In this document: positions 42,468 to 51,265 of the stretch, in pieces | Position numbering within the stretch: position 1 is the stretch's first letter | Layout: every line of letters begins with the position of its first letter | Source of the DNA: JBAZLV01 sp041650055 | Lineage (GTDB): Bacteria > Nitrospirota > UBA9217 | NCBI GenBank assembly: GCA_041650055.1 | Contig: JBAZLV010000002.1 | Location: forward strand, 97,824-161,823 | Length of the DNA stretch: 64,000 nucleotides | Direction: 5' to 3' | Program-made: the position numbers and the translations under genes | Notes under the pieces: model-generated | Seen by the model: only the letters and a program-made list of their open reading frames with translations | Databases searched by the model: none | Told to the model about the DNA's origin: nothing

Positions 42468-42498
42468 GCAGCATCTCTTTCTGAAGGACGAATCGCTG

Positions 42499-44760
42499 TC
42501 ATTTCTTTTCCTGGAGCTTGCGGCACGAGCGCCTGATAGGCTCATGGCCAAGGCTCTCCCCGATTTCCAGAAGTCTCGTTATCTGTTCACGAGGATAACG
42601 TTCCAAAGAGTGAAAAAGTATCTCTTTCATGTGAAGCAAACTGCGGGGATAGAGCGGCCAAGCTGCCTGTGCAAGCCGCTCGAGTTCCCGTATTGCGCGC
42701 GGATCACCGATTTCACCGAGCGCTTTGATGAGTTCTTCATTTCTCTCATAATCAGGCTCAAACAGAATTTTGTGCTTTATCTTCGCAAGAATGTCTCCAA
42801 CCGATTCCTTGATCTGATATTGGCCTGCCAGAGCAATTGACTGAAACGCAATATCAGGATCAGAGGAATTGATCCCCTTCCGGAGCATGGTAATGGCATC
42901 AGCGTCTTTTAATTTTAAAAGTGTGCTGAGCGCCTCCATCCTGATTCCGGGATCCCGATGATTGAGCAACGGTCTTATATACGTCAGGGAAGTCTGGTTA
43001 CCGGCCCGGCGAAGAAAGAGCAAGAGGTTTTTAACAGCATGCGGCCGGACATCACGAAGCCGTTTATGAGCTTCCCGTATTGCAGGATTGCCGAAGATGC
43101 ACAGAAGATTCGTAAGAATGCGCCTTCCTGCGGCAGTCTCATCCCTACAGTAAATCTCCATCAAACCTGGCACGCATTCAGAACCAAGCGCCTGTATAAA
43201 ACCAGCCGCTTCCTGCCCTTTTTCCCGCATCCACACTTCAAACGCATGTAAAGCCTGGCTTCTGAATTCCGGCGTCAAAAATGCCTTTCGCGCCTCAAGA
43301 GCGCATTCCCGGATTCCCTTGAGTGGCTTCTCAAGCGTATGACGCCGCAATGACTCATAGATGTCCCACAAAAGAAAGAAGTTGCCGGTTGTCAGAAATC
43401 CCGGCATGATAGTCATCAGTTTCTTTGCAAATTCCCGGTAGTCCTCTTCATCGAGATTTTCCTCCATGAATGCGAGAAGCGCTCTTCCCATCTGAAAATC
43501 AAGATGATCCTCTTCAAGGCTTTTTGCATATTCCTCGAGTGAGAGTTGTCCGAGCCCTGTGGGAGCCCCTTCCCGCAATCCCTGGAGCAATGCTTCATAG
43601 TCTTCTCCCACATATTCTTCATGTTTTTCCCTGCTAAAAAGCTTCTCCATATGCTCGGGAAGAAAAACACCGGGCTGATCATCCGAAGACGAGGCAGTTC
43701 CCGGAGAAGGCATCGTCTCCTCCATTGCGCTTTGTGCATGCGCTTTGGTCAGCTTCGCAAGAAGACCGGTTAATGCAGGCGATATTTCTTTCCCTTCGGC
43801 ACTTGCCTGTTTCAGCATATCCACAACCATGTCGTCCGTAAATCCGCCTAAAACGCCGCCACGATCCGCCGCACTCGCTTGCGACGATATCCTGCGGAAT
43901 GCAACAGAGAGAAATTGTTTTCGGAGCGCAGGATGAAGATCCAGAAGCAGCGTGTTCAGATTCGCAAGCGTTTCCGATTGTTCACGCGTGAGTTCCTTTT
44001 TCTCTGCGTGTTCCCGGATATGATCTGAAATGATCCGGTCATACGATTCCAACGCGATTGTGGAATCAAGTTCTTGCTCATTTAAAAGCCGTGCCAGTTC
44101 AACAGGATCGATATCTGCTGTTTGGCCTAAAGAAACTCCCTGCTCATTGCGACCTGCAAGTGTTCCTGCGGAAAGATGGGCAATAAAATCCTGCCAGAGG
44201 CCTGTTCCGGTTTTTGCACTCGACGGGGAAACCGTTGAACGGGTGATCTTTTCTTCTTCCGTTACATGAAGGTGGCTGAAATCAATCGCCTTGATCCTGA
44301 TATGAGCAAGTGACGCGCCTGCCATTACCTGTTCAATCCCTCCCCAGGCGCGAATATCGTCCGGCTTTGTGGTAATCAACTGGTGAAATACAGTAAGTTC
44401 ATCCATGTTCAAGCCGTTAAGAAAAGTGACGGCTGCAATTCCCTGCTGATTCAATGACAAAGCAAAATCGCGGTATACGGGATTCTTCTGATCCAGGTAA
44501 TCATGTCCAACCAGAAGCGTGTCTTTAGCAATGCCCAGAGTGATCTCAGAACGAATTTCGAATATTTTCGAGAGAATGGAATAAGCCCGTTGAATGCTCT
44601 TGATGATCTGAATATGACCGGGAGGATAGATACCGACGTTTTTGCGAGAAATATTCAGTTCGATAATGGCTTCAGAAAGAAGCCTCGTATCAAGCGGTAA
44701 TTCGCGTGCAGAGGGCGGATCAACGGACTGATCAGGAGTCTTATTCGGTGCTTCATCCAT
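42499..44760 (-). CDS. Large HEAT-repeat protein
   Basis: 753 residues, cytoplasmic. Residues 30-145 are the same N-terminal region as in the HD-GYP protein (GIYPPGHIQIIKSIQRAYSIL, then the TLLVGHDYLDQKNPVYRDFALSL stretch). The central part is long and helical; the C-terminal ~250 residues are HEAT/PBS-lyase-type repeats (RPLLNHRDPGIRMEALSTLLK, DPDIAFQSIALAG, LGEIGDPRAIRELERLA). Probably a scaffold; no catalytic motif seen. It forms a unit with the HD-GYP gene, so a c-di-GMP role is plausible. Confidence 0.75.
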   Translation of the reverse strand: MDEAPNKTPDQSVDPPSARELPLDTRLLSEAIIELNISRKNVGIYPPGHIQIIKSIQRAYSILSKIFEIRSEITLGIAKDTLLVGHDYLDQKNPVYRDFALSLNQQGIAAVTFLNGLNMDELTVFHQLITTKPDDIRAWGGIEQVMAGASLAHIRIKAIDFSHLHVTEEEKITRSTVSPSSAKTGTGLWQDFIAHLSAGTLAGRNEQGVSLGQTADIDPVELARLLNEQELDSTIALESYDRIISDHIREHAEKKELTREQSETLANLNTLLLDLHPALRKQFLSVAFRRISSQASAADRGGVLGGFTDDMVVDMLKQASAEGKEISPALTGLLAKLTKAHAQSAMEETMPSPGTASSSDDQPGVFLPEHMEKLFSREKHEEYVGEDYEALLQGLREGAPTGLGQLSLEEYAKSLEEDHLDFQMGRALLAFMEENLDEEDYREFAKKLMTIMPGFLTTGNFFLLWDIYESLRRHTLEKPLKGIRECALEARKAFLTPEFRSQALHAFEVWMREKGQEAAGFIQALGSECVPGLMEIYCRDETAAGRRILTNLLCIFGNPAIREAHKRLRDVRPHAVKNLLLFLRRAGNQTSLTYIRPLLNHRDPGIRMEALSTLLKLKDADAITMLRKGINSSDPDIAFQSIALAGQYQIKESVGDILAKIKHKILFEPDYERNEELIKALGEIGDPRAIRELERLAQAAWPLYPRSLLHMKEILFHSLERYPREQITRLLEIGESLGHEPIRRSCRKLQEKK

Positions 44761-44872
44761 GATTGCTGCGTATTATAACCAGTTTCCTTGAATTTTCCAG
44801 AAGAAATCGTTCTCACAAACCGCAAGTCGCTGTAAATGCGAGGATTAGGCATGATTAAAACCTGTTTTTTTC

Positions 44873-44901
44873 TTGACAACATGAATATGCGATGTTAGAG
44901 T
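44873..44901 (+). promoter_or_regulatory. Promoter of tRNA-Ala
   Basis: TTGACA (44873-44878), 17-base spacer, TAGAGT (44896-44901); start near 44908, ten bases before the mature tRNA. Confidence 0.8.
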
Positions 44902-44917
44902 AGCCCCGCAATTGAAC

Positions 44918-44993
44918 GGGGCTGTAGCTCAGCTGGGAGAGCACAAGGCTGGCAGTCTTGGGGTCAGGGGTTCGATCCCCCTCAGCTCCACCA
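44918..44993 (+). tRNA. tRNA-Ala (anticodon GGC)
   Basis: 76 bases with encoded CCA. Acceptor stem GGGGCTG/CAGCTCC has the G3:U70 pair that marks alanine tRNAs. Anticodon loop CTGGCAG gives GGC. The T-arm is AGGGG-TTCGATC-CCCCT. Its 3' end is the sequence repeated twice downstream. Confidence 0.97.
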
Positions 44994-45003
44994 AGAAATT
45001 CAC

Positions 45004-45034
45004 AAGGATTGATATTATCAATCCTTTTTTATTT
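45004..45034 (+). terminator. Rho-independent terminator of tRNA-Ala
   Basis: AAGGATTGAT / ATCAATCCTT stem (45004-45013, 45017-45026) with a three-base loop and a T-rich tail. Confidence 0.85.
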
Positions 45035-45076
45035 ATGTTTAGGCGGATCGAATTAAAGGAAGTTTGAGGGAAAAGA

Positions 45077-45100
45077 TTTAAATTCCCCTTAGCTCCACTA
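45077..45100 (+). repeat. Degenerate second copy of the tRNA-Ala 3' end
   Basis: Matches 44970-44993 (T-arm to CCA) at 18 of 24 positions; the block AGCTCCAC is exact and CCA has become CTA. It is followed after eight bases by its own terminator hairpin, like the real tRNA. Likely an attachment-site scar. Confidence 0.65.
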
Positions 45101-45108
45101 AACAAATT

Positions 45109-45139
45109 AAAAGGCTGGTCATTTGATGACCGGCCTTTT
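45109..45139 (+). terminator. Terminator hairpin after the second tRNA 3' copy
   Basis: AAAAGGCTGGTCAT (45109-45122) pairs with ATGACCGGCCTTTT (45126-45139) with one G-U pair and a three-base loop; the T-run is part of the stem. Confidence 0.75.
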
Positions 45140-45216
45140 GTGTAAATAAACGGAACCTCTTTTAATTGGTCAAGAACACTTTTATGGCAACTCCATAGCG
45201 GAGCGGAGGAAAAAAC

Positions 45217-45657
45217 ATGAATCGTTCATATAGACCCTTATTTTTCTCTATTCTTTTATTAGTTTTATGCGTTTTTCTTACGAATTGCGGCAGCGGTGGA
45301 ACCGAAGGAGGAGCAAACTCTGCTCCAGCACATACTCCTGTTATTTCTAACCTGACGTTTGTGTCTTGCGGCGTACCTGGTGGAACTACATGCCCAAAAG
45401 GATCTACGGTCAGCGGAACTATTAATTTCATGGATGCTGGTGCTGATATCACGAGAATGCACATTGTTGTTCATAATCAGCCTTTCACTGGTTGCCAGCA
45501 AGAACCCATATCAATTCCAGGTTATGCCGGTAAGACAACTGGAACAATTAGTTTTGATTTTGAAATAAAAATAGATAACGCATATCAATTTTGGGTGACT
45601 ATTTACGATAGCACAGGTGCACAGTCGAACTTCTTACACTCCCTCTTGATAAATTAA
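45217..45657 (+). CDS. Small secreted lipoprotein of unknown function
   Basis: 146 residues. Signal peptide with lipobox LTNC (Cys about 24), a short GSGGTEGG linker, then a beta-rich domain of about 110 residues like a fibronectin/PKD-type fold (VISNLTFVSCG, GTISFDFEIKIDNAYQFWV). No family recognised. ATG with GGAGG. It lies between tRNA 3' copies 2 and 3, so it is probably cargo of a past insertion. Confidence 0.7.
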   Translation: MNRSYRPLFFSILLLVLCVFLTNCGSGGTEGGANSAPAHTPVISNLTFVSCGVPGGTTCPKGSTVSGTINFMDAGADITRMHIVVHNQPFTGCQQEPISIPGYAGKTTGTISFDFEIKIDNAYQFWVTIYDSTGAQSNFLHSLLIN

Positions 45658-45748
45658 ACAGCATGAAGTTTGACTTGCTTTCTATCTATTGTAAAAATGA
45701 ATGAAACAGCTAAGCCAGCGAGGGGACACCTCCTCTCGTGACGCGCAG

Positions 45749-45765
45749 CCCTCAGCTTCACCAAG
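45749..45765 (+). repeat. Third copy of the tRNA-Ala 3' end
   Basis: CCCTCAGCTTCACCAAG, one mismatch from the tRNA 3' end and the first two flanking bases (44979-44995); the similarity runs on through TTTTCACAGG versus AAATTCACAAGG after the tRNA. Marks another past attachment site. Confidence 0.7.
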
Positions 45766-45773
45766 TTTTCACA

Positions 45774-45797
45774 GGGTTATCCATCACTGGATAGCCC
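45774..45797 (+). terminator. Hairpin after the third tRNA 3' copy
   Basis: GGGTTATCCA (45774-45783) pairs with TGGATAGCCC (45788-45797) with one G-U pair and loop TCAC, followed by ATTTTCATTTT. Confidence 0.7.
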
Positions 45798-45851
45798 ATT
45801 TTCATTTTGATGTAATAAAAATGTGATAAGTATTATCGGAGAGTCTTGAGA

Positions 45852-45941
45852 TCAGCCTTCATACTCTCCGCTCTCAATACGGGAGACAGCTTGCTGACTG
45901 GTTCCCATGAGTTTAGCCAATAACCTGACGTTAAATATCTG
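45852..45941 (-). pseudogene. C-terminal fragment of an XRE-family HTH protein
   Basis: Minus-strand frame ending TGA at 45852 reads LLAKLMGTSQQAVSRIESG, the HTH core of an XRE/HigA-like regulator. No start or N terminus remains: the upstream DNA is the end of the restriction gene in another frame. Remains of an antitoxin or phage-type repressor. Confidence 0.6.
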
Positions 45942-45955
45942 CTTTAATAATGAAA

Positions 45956-48592
45956 TTAACAACCATACTGACTCACTATACCCGCTATCGACATATTCTC
46001 CATTACCGCATCATGAGGAACAAGCACATACTTCCACGGCTTGCCGCCGTTGTCTGTTGCGTGCGTGCTTGCATGCGCACACCATTTAATGGCAGCATCT
46101 TTCTTGGCTAGAACTTCAGCGCTTTCCATTTCATTTCGTGCTTTTGACTCAACCATATATATGCAGGTATCCACCTCAGCCACGAAGTCCGGCACATAAT
46201 CCCCTTGTGCCACTCCCACCTTATAGGAAATATGAAATTGTCCAACAGCCGGGCGGAACCACTTCTTCGTTTCCCGGTCGAGGATGATGGCGAGCTTCCT
46301 CTCCGTATCAGAGTGGAACTTCTGAATCGGATAGAGGCAATGTTTAAAACCGCCGAACAGCATCTGTCCAATTCTGGTTCTATCCTCCACTGAATTACGG
46401 AAATCGTGAACCGGCTCATTCGCCTTGTTCGTAAATGCACTTGATTTCAATTCCGTGAATCCCTTATTCACGATCACTTCGTAGTCTGTTGCTTTTTCCC
46501 ACTGGTGCGCCTGCATTTGGGCATGGATGAATGAAGCTAGTTGTTTTTGATGGTAAAGAAGCACATTCTTTGTGTCATCCTCAGAAAGATATGACTGAAG
46601 ATGCTTCACGACCTGCCCAGCGAGAGTATAGAGAATATCTGCATGCTCCTCATAGGATATATCATCAAAATCAATCAACCCCCGAACCAGGTAGTCTTCC
46701 AACCTGCTTTCATTCTCCCCGCTTCCGTTGTATTCCAGTGTTTCCTGCGCATTCGTCCGAAGGTGCTGGATCAGCAAGTCCCGTTCAACAGGCTGATAAC
46801 GGATGCTGGAGCAATCAAGAGTGAACGCATTAAAGCCGACACTAATCTGACCTTTCGGCACCACGAAAATACGCGGAATATCAATAGTCTGCTGAACAAC
46901 CAGCTTTGCCATCTTCGCTACAACAGCAACAAGGTTCTGCTTTTCAGAGATTTCCGGCAAAGCCTGCTGCATAGGTGATATGTATTCAGCAACTTCTTCA
47001 GCGATCTTATCCTGGATTTCTTTCTTAAGCAGATGATTTGAGCCAGGCAGCTGCTCATATTTCTTGATGATAGTTTCAGTTGCAAGTGCAATAGCAAGCT
47101 CATCTTCATTCGCAAAATTTATGGGGTCTCTTATCTGCGACGATAGTATTGGCTGCACTACAACGGTCTGCATTCTCTGCACATCCGTAGCCGGATCGAG
47201 AATAACCTGTTGGAGCCGGATGTTTGAATCCGGCTTATTTGCTTCATCAATGATCTCCTGGAATCGGTCATGGGCAACGATATTCAATCGGTCAACGCTT
47301 GCGACGCCGGTGCGTTTTCCGTAGGGCAGCCGTAACCCCCGACCAATTGACTGCTCGATTAGAACCCGTGCATTGGCAGCCCGAAGTGGAACGATGGTAT
47401 ACAGATTCGTAACATCCCAGCCTTCTTTCAGCATATTCACGTGAATAACAATCTCAGTAGGTTCATCCGGGCTTTCGACCTTGAGCAGACGCGCCACCAT
47501 CTCGTCTTCTTCTGTTCCGGTCTTGCTCGAATCAACCTGGATAACCTTATCTTTATATCGGCCTTCAAAAAACGTGTCTGACCTGATACGCTCGATCAGT
47601 TGACTCGCATGGGTTGTGTCCCTGGCGATAATCAGCATGAACGGCTTTACGATTTGCTGCTCGGTCTGGCGTGCGTAGGTTTCCAGCTCAACTTTGGTGT
47701 TCTCGTGCAGCCGGACTCCGTCTTCAAGCTTGATCTGCTCGATCTGTTCTGCATTGAATTGCTTGGGATCAAAGTTCTTCTGCGTAACAACTGCCGGTTC
47801 CTTCACAAAGCCATCCGCCATTGCCTTGGCCAGAGGATAGTCGAAGATCACGTTCTTGAACGAGACAGCGCCCTTGGCGGTTTCCACAATAGGCGTTGCC
47901 GTCAGCTCCAATCCGAGAACCGGATTTAATTCGTTGATTGCACGAACGCCGGCTGATGCGCGATACCGGTGCGACTCGTCCATAAGAAGAACAAGATCAT
48001 CGAGTTCTGCGAGGTACTCAAAATAGCTTTCACCGATATATTCTGAAAGGCGCTTGATTCGCGGCGATCTACCTCCCCTGACTTCGGAGTTAATCTTCGA
48101 GATATTGAAGATATTGACGTGGACTGATAAGTCGATGCCTGGCAACGTGTCTTTCCTGACACCCACACCCGATTCATAGTTGTCTCCAGTGATGATGAGC
48201 GGAGGCTCAACAGCGAATTCCGCAATCCCCTTGAAAACGTATTTCGGAGTATTCGGCGTAAAGTCAGTTATGAGCTTGTTGTAGATGGTGAGGTTCGGAG
48301 CAAGGACAAAAAAATGATTCATGCCATGAGCAAGATGTAGATAACTGATAAAGGCGCCCATAAGCCGCGTTTTGCCGACTCCTGTTGCCAGGGCAAAGCA
48401 GAGCGATGGGAAATCCCGCTCAAAATCCGTCACTGTTGGAAACTCGGATTTGATCGTTTGAAGGGCCGCTTGAATATCTGCGCCCTTGCGCGGCGGTACG
48501 ATCTCGGTGATTCGATCAAGAATTTCAAGGGACCGTCTTTGTGGCTGCCGAAGGCTCAGCCGCCCTGCAATGGCGTTTACGTGACGGTTCAT
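45956..48592 (-). CDS. Type III restriction enzyme Res subunit
   Basis: 878 residues: superfamily 2 helicase with Walker A ALATGVGKTR (about 71), DExH-type box LLMDESHRY, RIRSD and SIGRGLRLPYG (motif VI), and a C-terminal PD-(D/E)xK nuclease (YVPDFVAEVD, then YMVESKAR). ATP-dependent cleavage needs two inversely oriented sites and the Mod subunit. ATG at 48592, 9 bases after the RhuM/Fic stop. The frame looks intact. Confidence 0.93.
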   Translation of the reverse strand: MNRHVNAIAGRLSLRQPQRRSLEILDRITEIVPPRKGADIQAALQTIKSEFPTVTDFERDFPSLCFALATGVGKTRLMGAFISYLHLAHGMNHFFVLAPNLTIYNKLITDFTPNTPKYVFKGIAEFAVEPPLIITGDNYESGVGVRKDTLPGIDLSVHVNIFNISKINSEVRGGRSPRIKRLSEYIGESYFEYLAELDDLVLLMDESHRYRASAGVRAINELNPVLGLELTATPIVETAKGAVSFKNVIFDYPLAKAMADGFVKEPAVVTQKNFDPKQFNAEQIEQIKLEDGVRLHENTKVELETYARQTEQQIVKPFMLIIARDTTHASQLIERIRSDTFFEGRYKDKVIQVDSSKTGTEEDEMVARLLKVESPDEPTEIVIHVNMLKEGWDVTNLYTIVPLRAANARVLIEQSIGRGLRLPYGKRTGVASVDRLNIVAHDRFQEIIDEANKPDSNIRLQQVILDPATDVQRMQTVVVQPILSSQIRDPINFANEDELAIALATETIIKKYEQLPGSNHLLKKEIQDKIAEEVAEYISPMQQALPEISEKQNLVAVVAKMAKLVVQQTIDIPRIFVVPKGQISVGFNAFTLDCSSIRYQPVERDLLIQHLRTNAQETLEYNGSGENESRLEDYLVRGLIDFDDISYEEHADILYTLAGQVVKHLQSYLSEDDTKNVLLYHQKQLASFIHAQMQAHQWEKATDYEVIVNKGFTELKSSAFTNKANEPVHDFRNSVEDRTRIGQMLFGGFKHCLYPIQKFHSDTERKLAIILDRETKKWFRPAVGQFHISYKVGVAQGDYVPDFVAEVDTCIYMVESKARNEMESAEVLAKKDAAIKWCAHASTHATDNGGKPWKYVLVPHDAVMENMSIAGIVSQYGC

Positions 48593-48601
48593 AGTCCCCC
48601 C

Positions 48602-49582
48602 TCAGTCGTTCTGTCGATTGATCAAATTGATAATGACCTTGACAATCGTATCCTTCTCTTCCGGTCTGCTCTCGGCGATAAGAAGTGTAAGCGCCACAAG
48701 TGCATTGTCCGCAATTCGTTTTGAACCGTCGGCGCGGTACGCTATGCCGTTTCCGGCAAGAAAATAGATGAAGATCGCCGCTGCAATGCGTTTGTTTCCA
48801 TCGATAAAAGCATGATTTTTTATAATAAAATAGAACAAATTAGCAGCCTTTTCCTCAACACTCGGATACAGCTCCTTCTTACCGAAGGTTTGGTAGATCG
48901 TTCCGAGCGCGCTCTTGAATCCTTCATCCTTTTCCACTCCGAACAACCCGCCGAATTCAGTCTTCATCGACAAGACGATATCATGAGCCACCGTATGCAT
49001 GAGCACGAATGCAGGCTTCGTCGTCGCTTCGATAGACAACGTACCATGATCATACCGGTCGAGCGTGGTCAGGGCATAGGCATAATCCGTAATAACGCTT
49101 AAAAGGCCTTTAGCCTCGTCCAGACTAACGACCTGATGTGCCACGGTCTTTTCCAGAAGAGCAACCGTCCTGCGTAGGTCAACTAGCTTTTCTTCCTGCT
49201 CCCTTAATCTCTTCTCGTGGATCGTGTATCCTCGCACAAGATGCTCCCGAAGCATCCGTGTGGCCCACTGGCGAAACTGCGTACCGCGTTTAGACTTCAC
49301 CCTATAACCTACGGAGATGATGACATCCAGATTGTAGTGGGTCGTTTCGTAGCTTTTCCCATCCCTTGCAGTTATCCGGAATTTCCGGATAACTGAATCC
49401 TGCGCCAGTTCACCTTCATTGAAGATATTTTTAATATGCTCGTTGACTGTTCGAACATCTTTAGCAAACAGCTCCGACATCTGCTTCTGGGTCAGCCAAA
49501 CAGTCTCGTGGTCAAGCCGCACTTCAAGCGCACTGTTTCCATCTTCAGCTTGATAGATCAGAACCTCTCCACTGTTGGTCAT
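48602..49582 (-). CDS. RhuM-Fic fusion protein between mod and res
   Basis: 326 residues. Residues 1-125 are a RhuM-type domain (VWLTQKQMSELFAKDVRTVNEHIKN, YNLDVIISVGYRVKSKRGTQFRQWA). Residues ~165-320 form a Fic/Doc domain with the HAFIDGNKRIAAAIF motif (HxFxDGNxR), so AMP- or phosphate-transfer activity is likely. No inhibitory (S/T)xxxE(G/N) helix is obvious. The ATG overlaps the mod stop (ATGA) and res follows after 9 bases, so it is in one operon with the restriction system. Its role could be a toxin or a second defence layer. Confidence 0.87.
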   Translation of the reverse strand: MTNSGEVLIYQAEDGNSALEVRLDHETVWLTQKQMSELFAKDVRTVNEHIKNIFNEGELAQDSVIRKFRITARDGKSYETTHYNLDVIISVGYRVKSKRGTQFRQWATRMLREHLVRGYTIHEKRLREQEEKLVDLRRTVALLEKTVAHQVVSLDEAKGLLSVITDYAYALTTLDRYDHGTLSIEATTKPAFVLMHTVAHDIVLSMKTEFGGLFGVEKDEGFKSALGTIYQTFGKKELYPSVEEKAANLFYFIIKNHAFIDGNKRIAAAIFIYFLAGNGIAYRADGSKRIADNALVALTLLIAESRPEEKDTIVKVIINLINRQND

Positions 49583-51231
49583 TGTTCTTCCTCGTCGAAA
49601 AGATTTTGCTGCCCCTGCTTCGGCGGGGCCTTCGGCAGGTTCTCGACCTGGAGGCTATAGTCGTCGTGTCCCCATTCGCAGCGCTTCAGCACTGCGTTCG
49701 GGATTTTCTTAACCGTTAAATTCTGATAGTTGTCGGATTTACCACGGAAAGCTGAGCACAGAACCAGAAGCGACCGCGCTTCACCAACTTCGTCAGAAAG
49801 TGCTTGTAGCTGGTCATGGTTCAAGTTCTGTGTCGTGACATAGATGAAGTCCTGTTCACTTGAACGGCCATGCTGCCAGTAGATTGAATCGCTTGGAGCG
49901 TAGGTAAAGCCCTCAAGCTTGCAGAGAGCTTCTGCCAGCATCGCAGCATTGTATTCTTTATTGATGACCCAGTTACCCCACTTGTCTTTTTCAAGGAGCG
50001 ATGGCGCAAGTCGATAATACCTGAACCCCCCGCCACCTTTCCAGCCCACGGCTTCGGTAATTCCACCTTGGTCCTGCCCATCTATCACCTTCTTCATGCG
50101 CGGGATAATGTGCGTATGGCAATGCTCGCCAAGTTCGATCATGATCCATCGACGGCCCATCTTGTGAGCGACGGCACCAGTTGTACCGGAACCAGCAAAG
50201 GAATCGAGGACGAAGTCGCCAGGGTTGGTTGCTGTATCAAGCACTCTCTTGATTAAACGTTCAGGTTTAGGCGTATCGAACTGAGATATCTCTCTTACAA
50301 AGGCTTTCACTTCCGCCTTCGACGTTCGGTTACTACCAACATCCTTATGGAACCAAATTGTCTCAACAGGACGGCCTTCAGACGTATCTGCATAAATGCG
50401 GAAATAAGGTGTCCATCCTGATTTTCCTTTTTTCCACTCAATTCGCTCTCGTTCCGCTTCAACTTTTTCTTTGCTCCATCTCCATGCCCCATCCGTTCCG
50501 TTTTGCTTTTTTGGATAAATCTCAGAGCCGTCTGGTCCTATAAGTGAATAGAAGAGATTCGGTCTTGCTTCTCTACTATCGCCTTGTCCGCCCATAGCGC
50601 GAAGTGGCTTTAAGTAATATGAACGCCCAGAAACATCTTTTTTGCCATAGTGACTCGGTACTTCGCCATTATCTTGTGATATTTTCTTAAAAGAAAGCAC
50701 CTCAATATTCTTCGCAAAACAAAGCAAAAAATCATGCCTTGAGGAAAGAAACTGGGCATCCATCCGCGGGCTATCTGATTTTTCCCATATGACCGTACCG
50801 ACAAACTGAGCGCGCCCAAAAACTTCGTCACATAATACTTTCAAATAGTGTGCCTCATTGTCATCAATAGTGACCCACAATGAACCGTCATCTGAGAGCA
50901 GATTTCGAAGAATGTCCAACCGATCGCGCATTAGCGACAACCAGATAGAATGTTCCACACCGTCATCATAGTGGGTGAACGCACTACCAGTGTTGTATGG
51001 CGGATCGATGAAGATGCATTTGACCTTTCCGGCATATTCTTGCTCCAACGCCTTCAATGCAAGCAGATTGTCGCCGAAGATCAGCCGATTATCGAAGATG
51101 TCCTTTTTCGTTATATGGTGTGGGGCGTGATAGGATCTCTCTGCGTCTTCGAGCAGAATACGCGGTTCCAGCTTCGGCCTGTTTTCCTTGCCTATCCAGG
51201 TTAGTTCGAGTTTTTGTTTTTTAGTACTCAT
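49579..51231 (-). CDS. Type III DNA methyltransferase Mod subunit (adenine-specific, beta class)
   Basis: 550 residues. Motif IV FIDPPYNTGSAF near residue 76 precedes motif I LDSFAGSGTTGAVA near residue 320, the beta-class order of N6-adenine methyltransferases in type III systems. The variable target-recognition region lies between them. Recognises the DNA site and modifies one strand. ATG at 51231. First gene of the mod-rhuM/fic-res operon. Confidence 0.93.
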   Translation of the reverse strand: MSTKKQKLELTWIGKENRPKLEPRILLEDAERSYHAPHHITKKDIFDNRLIFGDNLLALKALEQEYAGKVKCIFIDPPYNTGSAFTHYDDGVEHSIWLSLMRDRLDILRNLLSDDGSLWVTIDDNEAHYLKVLCDEVFGRAQFVGTVIWEKSDSPRMDAQFLSSRHDFLLCFAKNIEVLSFKKISQDNGEVPSHYGKKDVSGRSYYLKPLRAMGGQGDSREARPNLFYSLIGPDGSEIYPKKQNGTDGAWRWSKEKVEAERERIEWKKGKSGWTPYFRIYADTSEGRPVETIWFHKDVGSNRTSKAEVKAFVREISQFDTPKPERLIKRVLDTATNPGDFVLDSFAGSGTTGAVAHKMGRRWIMIELGEHCHTHIIPRMKKVIDGQDQGGITEAVGWKGGGGFRYYRLAPSLLEKDKWGNWVINKEYNAAMLAEALCKLEGFTYAPSDSIYWQHGRSSEQDFIYVTTQNLNHDQLQALSDEVGEARSLLVLCSAFRGKSDNYQNLTVKKIPNAVLKRCEWGHDDYSLQVENLPKAPPKQGQQNLFDEEEQ

Positions 51232-51265
51232 AAATTCCTTATCGCTCGCTATTTCTTACTTTTGG

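Noticed and set aside
45077..45100. Second functional tRNA
   Set aside because: Only the 3' quarter is present, with mismatches in the T-arm and CTA in place of CCA; no acceptor 5' strand or anticodon arm upstream.
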